Shown here: positions 12,901 through 24,263 of the stretch, piece by piece
How the letters are laid out: each line of letters begins with the position of its first letter
Numbering within the stretch: the first letter of the stretch is position 1
Source of the DNA: Medicago truncatula
Taxonomy: Eukaryota > Streptophyta > Magnoliopsida > Fabales > Fabaceae
Direction of reading: 5' to 3'
NCBI RefSeq assembly: GCF_003473485.1
Contig: NC_053048.1
Coordinates: 46,760,255 to 46,824,254 of the forward strand
DNA: 64,000 nt
The notes under the pieces: generated by a model
Database searches by the model: none
What the model saw: the letters and a program-made list of their open reading frames with translations, nothing else
Told to the model about the DNA's origin: nothing
Position numbers and translations under genes: made by a program

Positions 12901-14800
12901 TCTTTTATGAAGAATTCAAAATATTAGGAAGATGTTAGATATGTGACATCAAGTTTGGCAAAAAGGAAAATAAGCGTTAGTTTTGCCTCTAGTGAAACAC
13001 ATCTTCCATTTGATAAAGAATATGCTAACTTGTCTCTCCTAACATGAATATGCTAACTTGTCTTTTCTAACATGCAAATGTCTGCCTCCGGTAAAAAATA
13101 TGAAAGTGATCATTTGCTCCTTTTAAAGAATCATCCTCTTGTCATTCGTAAATGGCTACCATTTGATTGAAACAAAGAATTCATACAAAAAAAAAGGACC
13201 AACATGTGAAGAACTTGTGAGTTTGATAAGCATCCTATGCTTGTGTAGTTGATGAATCATATGCTTAATTGACAACACATTATCATTTGACTAAGAAGAG
13301 TTATGATGAATCCTTGACCTCTTTTAAAATTGTGCGAGGAATTAACTTATGGATTAGAGTAAAATGGGTAAAATCAAATCATATTCTACTTACTTAAAGA
13401 TATAGAGCTTTTAAATCCCAAAATGGACAATGTAAAAAATTGCACAGTCATGTTTTACAAATATGTGGAAAATACAACTACTTGTAAGGGAAGATGAGAA
13501 ACACCGAGTCCAACAGTATAATGCATTAAGAAAATATTTTCAAATCAAGACACATTTATCTTAATTGTTGCATTTCTCGAGTGAAGACAAGTTCCTTAAC
13601 AGGGGCAACAAGAGACTCGACATAATACCTACAACTTCTCTCAATTCTACCATGTCCCCATGAATAGGACTCCGCCCGTAACACGATCGACATATCCAAG
13701 ACGTATTCCTACAGGTAAAGGGAGTTCGAATAAATATGTGTTTGAAAAGTTATGAATCGATTGATAAGTCCAATTCCAATACCTTGATTTCTAACGACAA
13801 TGCACCGTGAACTGATATATATCGTCTGCTACTATACGGCCAATTAATGTTTGTATCAAAAAAATTTATGGTATAACTATCAATTGATAACGAACTAGTA
13901 TAAATCGACGTGTACACCCTTCTATTCAACTTGCTTTTGCATTACATTTCTTTTTGCTTCTATTTAAAGTGATTTTGCTTTTCAGCAACTAAATTTTTAT
14001 CTGAGTATTTTAAAAGATTCTTCTTTATAATATATGTATTTATGCTTAATCTTTAATAAAGAATTCCCTTAAAGATGGCAATTCTATCTCCAGCCCAAAT
14101 AATGCAGGCCTTCCACAGGTTCAACGAGGTTCGATGGTAGCGGGTCCGTGGTAGTATGCACCAAGATACATGTCAAGTTCTTTAAGGTTTATCATCCGTT
14201 GCTAATCCCACATGCGGAGGTGGTTCGGTCTCACCCCCTAAGCCAACTAATGAGGAGGTTATTGTTGAAGAGGATCATGCTAGAGATCATCCTAACACAC
14301 TAGGTATCATACAAACCCTCCACGACATGACGAAAGAGGGGTTGCGTTATGATAACTCAGTTGGCAAACAAAGTGAAATCAAATTTCTTCCTATGCACCA
14401 AACAATGCATATTTCTCTTCTTTTCTCAAATAAACTACAATTCAACATGTGAAACCGATCAAACCACCGATTTTACGGGCCTTTATCTATAATCGTGTTA
14501 TGTTGCTAGACGATTTTGAGTGTTGTTGTTTTTACATTCATTGTTTCTTAGAAACGCGTGAAAATGATAAAAAAAAAAAAAAAATCTAATTACTCCGCTT
14601 GAATGTTGGACATGGAATGTTGGTCATTTTCATGTGTTTCTAGAAAATAATGGAGGTGAGAAAAACAATTCTGGACAATTTGAAGTGGACCCAGGTCCAG
14701 CTCCCGATCCAACTACTCGAATCGATCGGTTCCATTTTAATTACCTTGGTATAAAGTGTGCAACAAAATTAATCTAGTAAAAAAGGAGAAATGAAAGCAA
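12901..14800. other. Intergenic, no supported gene
   Basis: I see no domain-bearing frame, no inverted terminal repeats and no RNA gene here. The last few hundred bases lead into the 5' region of the PIF gene. The pyrimidine-rich stretch around 14.85-15.0 kb is compatible with its 5' leader, but no TATA box can be assigned with confidence. Confidence 0.5.
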
Positions 14801-15065
14801 AGCGTCAAAAAAGTATTTTGTCGTTTAGCTTGACATTATTCGTAGAGAAACATCTTCTTATCTCTCTGGGTTTATGTGGCCTCGCTTGTGCTCTGCTCTG
14901 TTCAGTCTTGTCATAGTGACTTCTCTCTTATTTCCAACAACCACACGTTCTATTCTGCAACATTACAATATTCAACTATCTATAACTATAACTAACTTCA
15001 CCGACTTTGCTTTCCTACTAATATGTCATGAATTTTGATTTTCAAATTTAATTGTTTTTCGTGAC

Positions 15066-18000
15066 ATGAACAACTACTGCGTTTCATATTTCCAATCTCA
15101 AATGGATCAACAACGATTGCCTCGTCCTAAGAAACCAATCATGTAACTTTTCTACTTCATTTTTATATTTTTTTATATTTTTTTTTAACTAACGAGTGAT
15201 AAAAAAAATGGAACAGTGCAGATGATGAGATCATGGAGTTGTTATGGCAAAACGGCCAAGTTGTTACACAGAGGCCAAACCACCGTCATGCCAAGAAACC
15301 ACCGTCATGTCAAGAAACAACTCGCGGCGGAGGAGCTTCTCCAGTAGAAAACTACAATCAATATCTCTTCATGCAAGAAAACGAAATGGCTTCATGGCTT
15401 CATTACGATGATTCTCCCTTCGATCGAACCTTCTCCACTGATTACCTCAATACGCCGCCGGCGACGGCTAATAACAACAGTAGCATACAAACTCCGACGT
15501 CGGTGGTTCCTTCTCGTCCTCCAATTCCCCCGCCACGGAGGATGGGGCACGTACAGCCTGAGACACCGAATTTCGCAAAACACGGTGTAATGAACACTGC
15601 TGTGAGGGAATCAACGGTTGTGGATTCGTGTGATACACCAGCTGTGATGCCGGCGGCGTTTTCGGAGACGGTGAAAAGCTTGGCGGATCAAACGGAAGGA
15701 GACACCGAAGTAGCGGTGGTTTCGACAACTTTTGATGAACCGGGAGGTTCAAGTAGCAGTGAAGAACCTGAACCGGTTGGGAAGGTAGCGGAGCAGGACC
15801 GAAAGAGGAAGGGAATAGAAGCGGAGGAATGGGAATATCAGAGCGAGGTGAGTGAGTGAGTTAACTAAGCGCTGTTACTTTTTTATTTACTGTTGCTGTG
15901 TGTGTGTGTGTGTGATTGTGCTTTATGGACATACCTGTCGTGGCTGGACATGGCTTCGCCGCGTGTATCGTTTTAAATTCGATACTTTTTAAAGAAACTT
16001 TTGTCTAGGAGTAGAATATATTTTTTAGATATGGTGGTCCACATCAATGATAGTAAAATTAAAATCTAGTAGCGTATGTTTGGTTGCATGGCAAGAAGAG
16101 TTGTTTTGAGTGAATTGATTCTATATAACCGATTTTGATTAAAAATGAGTAGAATATAAAGTGATTTGTATTTACATATTCTACAAAGCAACCAAACATA
16201 TTAGAATCAATTTTGACCCCTTAAAAAGTAGAACCAAACATACATTTTAACCTTTTGTTAGTTGCGACTTTACCACTTGGGCATATGAGGGTGATGTTTG
16301 AGCAGGAATCAAAGTTCAATTAATTACAGAAGGGTTTTACGATTGAAGAAGTTGGATATGATGAGGAATATTGGGTGGCTGTGTGATCAATGTGAAAGCT
16401 GCTTAAGCATGGTTCTTAGAATAGACAAAGTAATTAAGCTGTCATGAATGTGAGCCACCTAGCTGGTCTAAAGTTCTTTGAATGCATTGCATGCATATTC
16501 TATTAAATGGAGAAGTTCTGCAAATATGAAATAGTATTTAGAAAAATGCATTCTTGTACATGGTTAGTCGTGGATGTATAGTATGAAGATTATCAAATTG
16601 TGCTTAGTTGTGGAGTTTGAGTAGGCAGGGATTTAGGTTGGAATCCTTGGCAATTGGCATAAGCAGTGATTTGTTCCTGTACAACTTAAAAACTTTAGAA
16701 GCTTTGCATGTCATCTAGGTAGCATATTATGGGAGTTTAACCCTGATCGTAGTTCTTCATAAAAAATTCCAGAGTTCTTTTTCACTTCAAAGATAACATC
16801 GCCTTTCACGCACAATATCTAATATACTTGGTTGTTTTCTTAATCCTTATTTCTCCTATTTATACGTGATAACCCCTCTACTTAATCAGCTACACTAACT
16901 ATAACTAATCCTTACTAATCTAACACCCATTTATTCTTTATTCTTGTACTGTCTCTTGTTTCAACATTTTTGTGAGATAGATCAATTTTTCAATAACATT
17001 TTTTACATCTTTGATTCTTTTTCTACAATTTCTTCAAACATAGTTTATTTGCAATTTCTATATTCTTATTTCTAATTGTATTTCTGTAAAAGGATGTTGA
17101 TTTTGAATCTGCGGAAGCCAAAAAAAATATCAGTGGATCATCTACAAAGAGATCTCGTGCTGCTGAGGTCCATAATCTCTCAGAGCGGGTTGGTAGTTTT
17201 GACACACATTTGTTTGAGTTTACATATTTTATTCTGCTTTCCTCATAACATTAAAGTTTTCACATTGCATTTCTATGCAGAGGCGCCGTGATCGGATTAA
17301 TGAAAAGATGAAAGCTCTGCAAGAACTTATACCTCGATCTAATAAGGTAAACTTACGTTTAGATTTCCCAGTGTTTTATTTCTTGATAATGTAAGGGGCA
17401 GGGTTTTAGATTTAATTTACTTCCTTTTTTTTGTTTCTAATCTTTCTCCTACTCTTAATTCATAGTCTGACAAAGCATCTATGCTGGATGAAGCAATTGA
17501 TTACTTGAAGTCGCTGCAGTTACAAGTGCAGGTAGATTCTTCTTTTTTGGGTGAACACATTCTTCAGTTTTTCCTCACCTTGAGTTTGTATTATAAATTC
17601 ATTTTCAAGTAGTATATTATACTCTATGTTCATAAATTGTTTAGGCGGATAAACTTAGCATCTGCTCATTTAATAAATTGTTTGTTAAACAAGATACCCT
17701 AGTAAGCTTGCACCATGCCACCATCGGCCAGTGGTGGAACATTACACAAGCAATTCAGTTGATTAGAAATGACATCTATATATTTGTGACCTTAACAAAA
17801 GGTCATGCCACTATCTAGTAGCAAGTTGGTCATGTAGTTTCATTTCTGAAACAGAGAGTACAACTTATGCAGATGATGTCCATGGGATGTGGCATGGTAC
17901 CTATGATGTTTCCTGGAATCCAGCAGTATATGCCAACGGTTGGAATGGGAATGGGGATGGGTATGGAAATGGGAATAAACAGACCAGTAATGCCATTTCC

Positions 18001-18888
18001 CAATATGTTATCCGGTTCTGCTTTGCCTGCAGCCGCAAATTTGGGACCAAGGTTCGCGATGCCTCCTTTCCATATGCCGCATGTTCCAACACCTGGTTCA
18101 TCCAGAATGCAAGCAGCAAATCAGGTAGATAATAATGTGATCACCTCAGCTGGAACACATGATTCAAATCAGTCACGTACCCCAAACTTCAGTGATTCTT
18201 ATCAACAATATCTTGGACCCCACCAGATGCAGTTTCAATTGATGCAGGTATTTTGTCCTCTAATATTATTTCTGATTACAAATTTTTTAAATAATATGTG
18301 AAGTAACTTGTTGCACATGAGATCCATTGGATATCCTGCCACCACCACATATATTATTTTACTATGGTAATAATGTGTGTGCTGTTTTACTTTGCATTTT
18401 AAAAACAGATCAATCAAAAAATTTATGTTATATATAAATTGGTATTTTACATTTAACTCAACTGGTAGTAAAACTTCATTTTTGCAAACGTTCGAAGTTT
18501 CTTTTTTTGTTCTTTCAATAAAAACAATCAAACGACGTAAACATTTAAGAAGTCCGTTACCATGTGTAGAATCAAGCAATGAACCAACCAAATGTCAGCA
18601 GGCCTCTTGAGAAACCAGAAACCCGCCAGTCAGGTAAATTGCCTTATCTTAGTATTTTGCAGGATTTGGTTAGTTTATTATTCTGTGTTTTAATGATTTT
18701 GATATACAGTTACTGTGTTCTTGTGTCATGAGCTTCTGGAGCACATTAACTTCCAGAACCAATTTAACCTTCCTGTGTCCAAGAACCAATTTAATCCTTC
18801 AATTCAAATTTGTACTGAATCTTTATTATATATCAAATATGGCTTAGTATCTCAATTTTTTTCTTGATTATGTTCAGGAGATAAGTGA
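15066..18888 (+). CDS. Phytochrome-interacting bHLH transcription factor (PIF4/PIF5-like)
   Basis: Eight exons with GT-AG borders stay in frame: 15066-15142, 15217-15847, 17093-17188, 17281-17346, 17466-17531, 17873-18247, 18570-18633 and 18878-18888. They give 461 aa, close to Arabidopsis PIF4/PIF5. Near the N-terminus (residues 33-40) ELLWQNGQ is the active phytochrome-B-binding (APB) motif. The basic region [13 protein letters not shown] carries the H263-E267-R271 set that reads G-box/E-box DNA, followed by helix-loop-helix to about residue 312. Then comes a Met/Gly-rich C-terminal part ([11 protein letters not shown], then a short GM-repeat tract) typical of PIFs. PIFs bind G-boxes in light-responsive promoters and are degraded after binding active phytochrome. 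I see no PIF1/PIF3-type phytochrome-A motif, so PIF4/5 is preferred, though the subgroup is inferred. The start gives an N-terminus leading directly into the APB exon. The last coding exon adds only a few residues before TGA. Confidence 0.94.
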
Positions 18889-19585
18889 TTATTTGATAGT
18901 TTCAATCAAGGGCTGGCTATTCAGATGGTGCTTCTTATTATTGTATATTATCTGATACTACTAGCTCTCAATATGGTACTACTAGTATTATTGTAAGTCC
19001 CGAACAAGCTATATTTCACAAAACATGGATAACTATGAATAATTAATAATGGACTTGCGTGCATTGCAGGTTATATTTTCTGCCACTCCTAATACAGTAT
19101 GCCAAGTTTTGTAGTGTGACGGAACGAACTTTTTAACAGTTCTCAGTTGCAAGCTAATCTATACTACACTGCTAACATGTAAACTGTTGTAACTTAGTTT
19201 TTTCTCTTCCCTCATTTACATTATTCTGTTTACAAAATAAAATGGGTACACTTATCATAGGATAAAGTGTCAATCGATTATATGTATGTAAATGTAATGT
19301 TGTATACTTGTTTTTACAAAATAATGTTAGATACTTATATCATGAAAATAGTTTATAGCTGTTTTATTCATCAATGACCTGTGAATCTGTCTCAGTATAA
19401 TGTTTTAGGCAGTTGTTAGGTTATGATTTTCTTCTGGCGTCTTAGTGGTTCTCTTTAGCCCGGGTTTGATGTGTAGTCACAATATGCCACCTTGCGTTGA
19501 ATTGGAAATTCACTATTTTAGCCTCTTTCTGATGCATTGGGACGCAAAAGATGGTAGATTAACACAAACCAAATATAATCATATA
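18889..19585 (+). other. Probable 3' untranslated region of the PIF gene and intergenic DNA
   Basis: After the PIF stop the sequence is T-rich, with no domain-bearing frame. The first few hundred bases are likely 3' untranslated sequence. I cannot fix the polyadenylation point. Confidence 0.4.
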
Positions 19586-19858
19586 CTCCCTCCGTACCAA
19601 ATTGTATGTCGCTTTAGGGAAATTGTTTTGTCTCAAATTATATGTCGCTTTACAATACCAATGTAACATTAATGTTACTTTTTCTATTATAACCTTAGTT
19701 ATTTATTACTCTCTCTTCTTTCATTTATCTTTCCCATATTATTTATTAAGGACAATTTTGTAAAACAACTCATAATATCTCTTTTCCATACAATATTAAT
19801 TGCATTTCTTAATATGTGTGAAATGCCTAAAATGTCATACAATTTGGGACGGAGGAAA
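19586..19858. mobile_element. MITE, Stowaway-like ends, TA target site (copy A)
   Basis: The element starts CTCCCTCCGTACCAAATTG and ends, inverted, CAATTTGGGACGGAGGAAA, with TA on both sides as expected for Tc1/mariner-type Stowaway MITEs. Its 273-bp interior is non-coding. A second copy lies inverted at 41870-42154, and the two align along their whole length by eye. Confidence 0.85.
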
Positions 19859-20159
19859 TATATCTTTTAGAATCTGGATCTACTATAGTCCATTTTACAG
19901 CGAAGTCTTTGTAGATGTTAAATTAAAAGAAAGAAAATTTATTTCTCTTAATCTAACGATCTATAACCGACTGCTCCTTGATATTCATAGAGAATCTAAT
20001 TTGTACTTTTGAAGGAGGAAATATTTTTCACTCATTATTAAATGATGAATGACCAATCTTGTGTACCATGATCACATGTACACTCTACTCTCCGGTCTAT
20101 AGGTTTATTATAGTTTAGCATGCATTTATGAGTTTTTTGTTTGTGGATAAAAAATGAGT

Positions 20160-21470
20160 GATGATAGGTGGACATACTTAGGTGGCATACCACCTTTGTA
20201 CCACTCTTAGGAAATGATCCCCTCGTGCCTTTTAAAACAAGAGAAAATATAAGTTGACACCCTTTTGTTTGTACCACCCTATGTGGCATGGGTATCTTGG
20301 TAATTTTACCTCAAAATTACAACCACTCTTTAATCCACTGCTTCTCTCTCATAACCACAATATGTATCCTCTTCTCTCTCGCAACCCCTTCTTCTCAGAC
20401 CACCTTCACTCTTTAATCGCCGCCGTTCTCAGACCACATCGCCGACGCCGTACAGTTGTAACCCATCACCGAATCACAACCCCTTCTTCTCCATCTCCAC
20501 CTTTCCTCCATCTCTACCGGCGACTGACCTTTTTTTTTTCTTACAGATCTGTCTCCGGTGGCCACGAGGTGGTCGGAGAAGAGAAAGAAGGAGAGAGTGT
20601 GTGCAGAAGGGAGATAATTGAGAGTGAGGAGAATTTTTTTTTGAATGACATGGATTATTCTTGCCTGACTCTCCCTAATTTGTTAAAATCATTGATTGAC
20701 AATTTCATTTCAACAATCAAAATTCCATCTTTAATTCCAAATGAAATTAGTTTGTGTGTTGGAATTGGATGGGAATACTACAAGATACAACAAGAAGAAA
20801 TTCTGCAATATCAAAGGAATATTCAAATTCATTGAAAACCATAAGAGGAGCTTTTGGGTCCAATTAGCAAGACCAATGGAGGTGTGATTCATAAATTTTG
20901 CTTCCAAAAATATTGTCAAGGGGAAAAGGCTTGATCTGCTTCTCAATGATTTTAAACATTTATTCATGTTATTTTGTTTGAAGACCAATATTATTTGTGG
21001 TTATGGTGCCTATGGATCTGTTGAAGAAGAAGATAGAGGATTGAGAAAGAGAGTCCGCGAAAATTGAAGGAAAAAAATGAATAATACAAACTTTTATCTC
21101 TCCTCTAATTTTCTCTTCCCTCTTGTGCAAGGACAATTTGATAGTGACTCTATCTTGAAAAATTATGTCATGTTGAGTTAAGCATCTGCCAAAATAAGAG
21201 GCTAGTTGATTTAGAAATCACTAAATGTTTATTACAAACTGTTAATGATAGGGAATGGCAACGGTGGGTGGTCGGAGACGTTGGAGAGAGAAGGCGGTGA
21301 GAGAAAAAGGGTAGGAGTACGAAGAGAACGAAGGGAGGATTGTTTGTCTAGATTGTCTTACAAAATTGCCCCTGACTTTTTGTTGTTGGACAAAATTACC
21401 CCCAAATTAATTAATAAAAAAAGCCACATAGAAGGTGTACAATGAGGGGTATGCCACATAGGTATTGCTC
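20160..21470. mobile_element. Probable non-autonomous DNA transposon with inverted ends
   Basis: The left end (20172-20205, ATACTTAGGTGGCATACC then TTTGTACCAC) is matched inverted near 21432-21465 (ATACCTATGTGGCATACC in reverse). Deeper internal motifs (TGGTAATTTTACC versus GGGTAATTTTGTCC) also pair. The interior contains a GC-richer patch with CCGCCG, CCGGAGA and similar runs and a 193-codon frame (20254-20835) of no recognisable family, perhaps captured host DNA. Borders are approximate and no target-site duplication was established. The right end lies only about 90 bp from the point where the next ankyrin copy begins abruptly. Confidence 0.4.
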
Positions 21471-21562
21471 TTAACAAAATAAGCCCTGGCTATGTAGCGC
21501 AATAGTATACTTCTTTCATTTAGGAAAGTGCAATAGTATATTGAAAAAGTCATATTTTTTAG

Positions 21563-23257
21563 AGCAAGTGAAGTGGACTCAAAAGGTCGTTACCCTCTTC
21601 ATTTGGCTTCAGCTGAAGGACACATTCAAATAGTGAAAACTTTGTTGATGACAAATCCAAATATTTGTTTGATTCCCGACAATGATGACAAACTTCCTAT
21701 ACACTTGGCTGTGTCTAGAGGACACGTGGAAGTTGTTGAGGAATTGAAAAATGCTAAGCCATGTTCAATTCAAAAGATTGGTGATGATGGATCTCTATTG
21801 CATTTGTGTGTAAGGTATAATCATTTGGAGGCCTTGAAATACTTAGTTCAATCCGTGAATGGAGCTCAAGAGCTATAGCATGTCCAAGACAAGGAGGGTA
21901 ACACGATTCTTCATTGAGCAGTTAACCTCAAGCAAATTCAGGTATTCAACTTTAATACATTTTTATTGGTTACTATTCAGTTCTTACATTTTTTTTTTTT
22001 GAAGAATATTCAGTCCTTACAATTTATTATACATTTTTAATCAAAAAATTACTTTTAGTAGTTTTAGTTGAGTTTATTTAAGCTTTTAAAATCAATCATA
22101 ATTAAAAAAAAAAAATGTTTTCCTTATTAAAATTAGAAGCTGATTTTAGTAGCTTTTGAAAAAGAAAAAAAGATTTTGATGAAAGTGGTAAATGAAAGAG
22201 AATATTAATTTATAAGTAATAATCCACATTAAAATCTCTAAAAGTAATTTTATGAGTATTTTATCTAATAATCATTGTTATTTTATTCTTAAACAAGCAG
22301 ACCTAATATCTTCCTTGGGAAGAGCTTGACTTTTAAATGACAAGTTTTTCCATTTACATGAATTGAAATTTCCTTGAAATTTTACTTGTAAAATTCAACT
22401 AGTGTTCAAACAATTTTTTTTATGGATAGGGAAATATATTGATTTAAAAGTGATGCACTTAATATAAAACTAAAGGATAACTGAAAAGCAAATGAAAAAG
22501 CAAATAATAATGTTATGTTGAAAATTGAAATTCATGTTAGGACAATTTCTTTATGTCAATGTGACACTCATAATGAGATTCAGTATTAGTTTACATTGTT
22601 TTCGTTTTAATACCAGTTTCTAAAAGTGATTGATTTTTCTTAACACTCTCTGCACAGACCATAAAATTCTTGCTTTCGCTTCCCCAAATGAGAACAGCAG
22701 CAAACACTTTGAATAACAAGGGTCTCACACCTTTGGATATATTGAACAAACACTCTCAAGCAGATTTCATTGACATTGCAATCCAATACATTTTAATTGA
22801 AGCAGGGGTTCAAAAAACTTGTACAAATGCACATGCTAGTAGTACTAATGAACCACATCAATCCAATACATTGAAAAATTGGGAGAATTTTTTGTCAAAA
22901 TACATACAACATCAAGGTAATTGGATAGAAGAGACACGTGGCACATCAATGATTGCAGCAACCATGACATTTCAATCAGCATTGAACCCCCCAGGTGGAG
23001 TTTGGCAAGAGAATACACTTGCACTACTTATCATAATGTGGATGTTAACTGTTGCAATGACCATTGCGGTTACTTTTATGATGCTTACTTATTTGTGGGC
23101 CATTGGATTGGTTACACCTGATCATATTATTTATTATGATGCTTATAGGTTAGGGTTTCTATTAGGTGGTGCTTGGGGTGTTATATTTCTTGTTCTTGCT
23201 TTGATTCAAATTGTAAGGTTTATTTTTTGGATAAAGCAGCAGCAGCTCCACAGATAA
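21563..23257 (+). pseudogene. Ankyrin-PGG membrane protein, copy 1: 5'-truncated with stops
   Basis: Homology to copy 2 begins abruptly at 21563 within the second ankyrin repeat, so the first 70 or so codons are absent. The ankyrin part (YPLHLASAEGHIQIVKTLL, then LPIHLAVSRGHVEVVEEL) is interrupted by a TAG at 21876-21878 and a TGA at 21915-21917. The intron 21942-22657 keeps GT-AG borders, and exon 2 (22658-23257) is open. It encodes a short linker, the PGG signature 'FQSALNPPGGVWQEN' and only the two C-terminal membrane helices. The segment with the first PGG-domain Cys-containing loop and one membrane helix is deleted in frame after WQENT. In intact relatives this family forms multi-pass proteins linked to defence and salt responses (ACD6, ITN1). 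This copy is very unlikely to make a normal protein, although the exon 2 frame could still be expressed. Confidence 0.88.
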
Positions 23258-24263
23258 GCTTATTTATATATAAATTGTGGTTCGTGATTGCAGATGTGGC
23301 TTCAATATCAAGACTCACAACTGCAATCACAATTTTGAAAATTGGTTTGGGAAGGTATTTTGTATTCTCTGATTGAGAAAAAATATAACTTTGTCTTTGT
23401 CTTTCTATCATGTGCACAGGAAACATCCATCATTTAAAGGGTGTAATACCACATAGTTACTTTATGCCAAAAAGAAAAAAGAAAATATTTTTCCTTTCTA
23501 TTATATATACGTAGCTTGTATGTTTGATTTCACTGTAGAAACTTCCAAGTGATTTCATAAACATTGTAATTTCATGCTCAAAAGGCGTGATTAGAAGATT
23601 AAATATTCCTCCACAAGTCTTAACTTCATTTAGACAAGTTAACGATAAGGACTGAAATTGGTGAAGAAATATAAATATAGGGCAAAAATTTGAATTAAAT
23701 TTTTGAGTTAACTAAAAATAGAAGTTCATTTATTTAAATGGATGAAAAACATGGTTAACTCAAAAATAAATCAAACGGTGAAGAAAATGATAAAAGACAC
23801 AAAATAAAGTACTATGATTTGTGCTAATAAAAAATCAAATTATTAGATATGTGTTATCTAATTTATGCAAATCGCATCCATCTTCAACACATTTAGGAAT
23901 TTTAGATATCGGTGACCGTTCAATCAAGATCAGACAGTTCAAATTTAACTTCGATATTTTAAATTATAAAATCAAAATCAGCCTTTTTTAGATCTTCCAA
24001 TCTTGATTAAACGGTTAGCGATGTTCCAAATGTGTGTATACATAATCCCCTATACCACTCTTAATTGTCAAAAACTCATTGTTGGCTAGCCGGCTGTGAC
24101 CTTAAATATCATCAAACTTTTTCTTGTTACTCCTTTCTACATACTCATTGGTTTTATCAATCCATATTTGTTGAAGTATAAATCTCTTGAAGTATAATTT
24201 CATTAACTTGTCAGAGAGTTGAAGTAAATCATATCACTTGGCTTAGCTTCCAATAACCCTTAA
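23258..24263. other. Intergenic between ankyrin copies 1 and 2
   Basis: AT-rich with no domain-bearing frame. It probably contains the 3' end of copy 1 and the promoter of copy 2. No clear TATA box or transposon ends are seen. Confidence 0.5.

Noticed and set aside
15392-15752. Antisense frames opposite PIF exon 2
   Set aside because: They are shadows of a GC-rich coding exon, with no independent evidence.
20254-20835. 193-codon plus-strand frame as a gene
   Set aside because: No family match, and it lies inside an inverted-end element. I treat it as transposon content.
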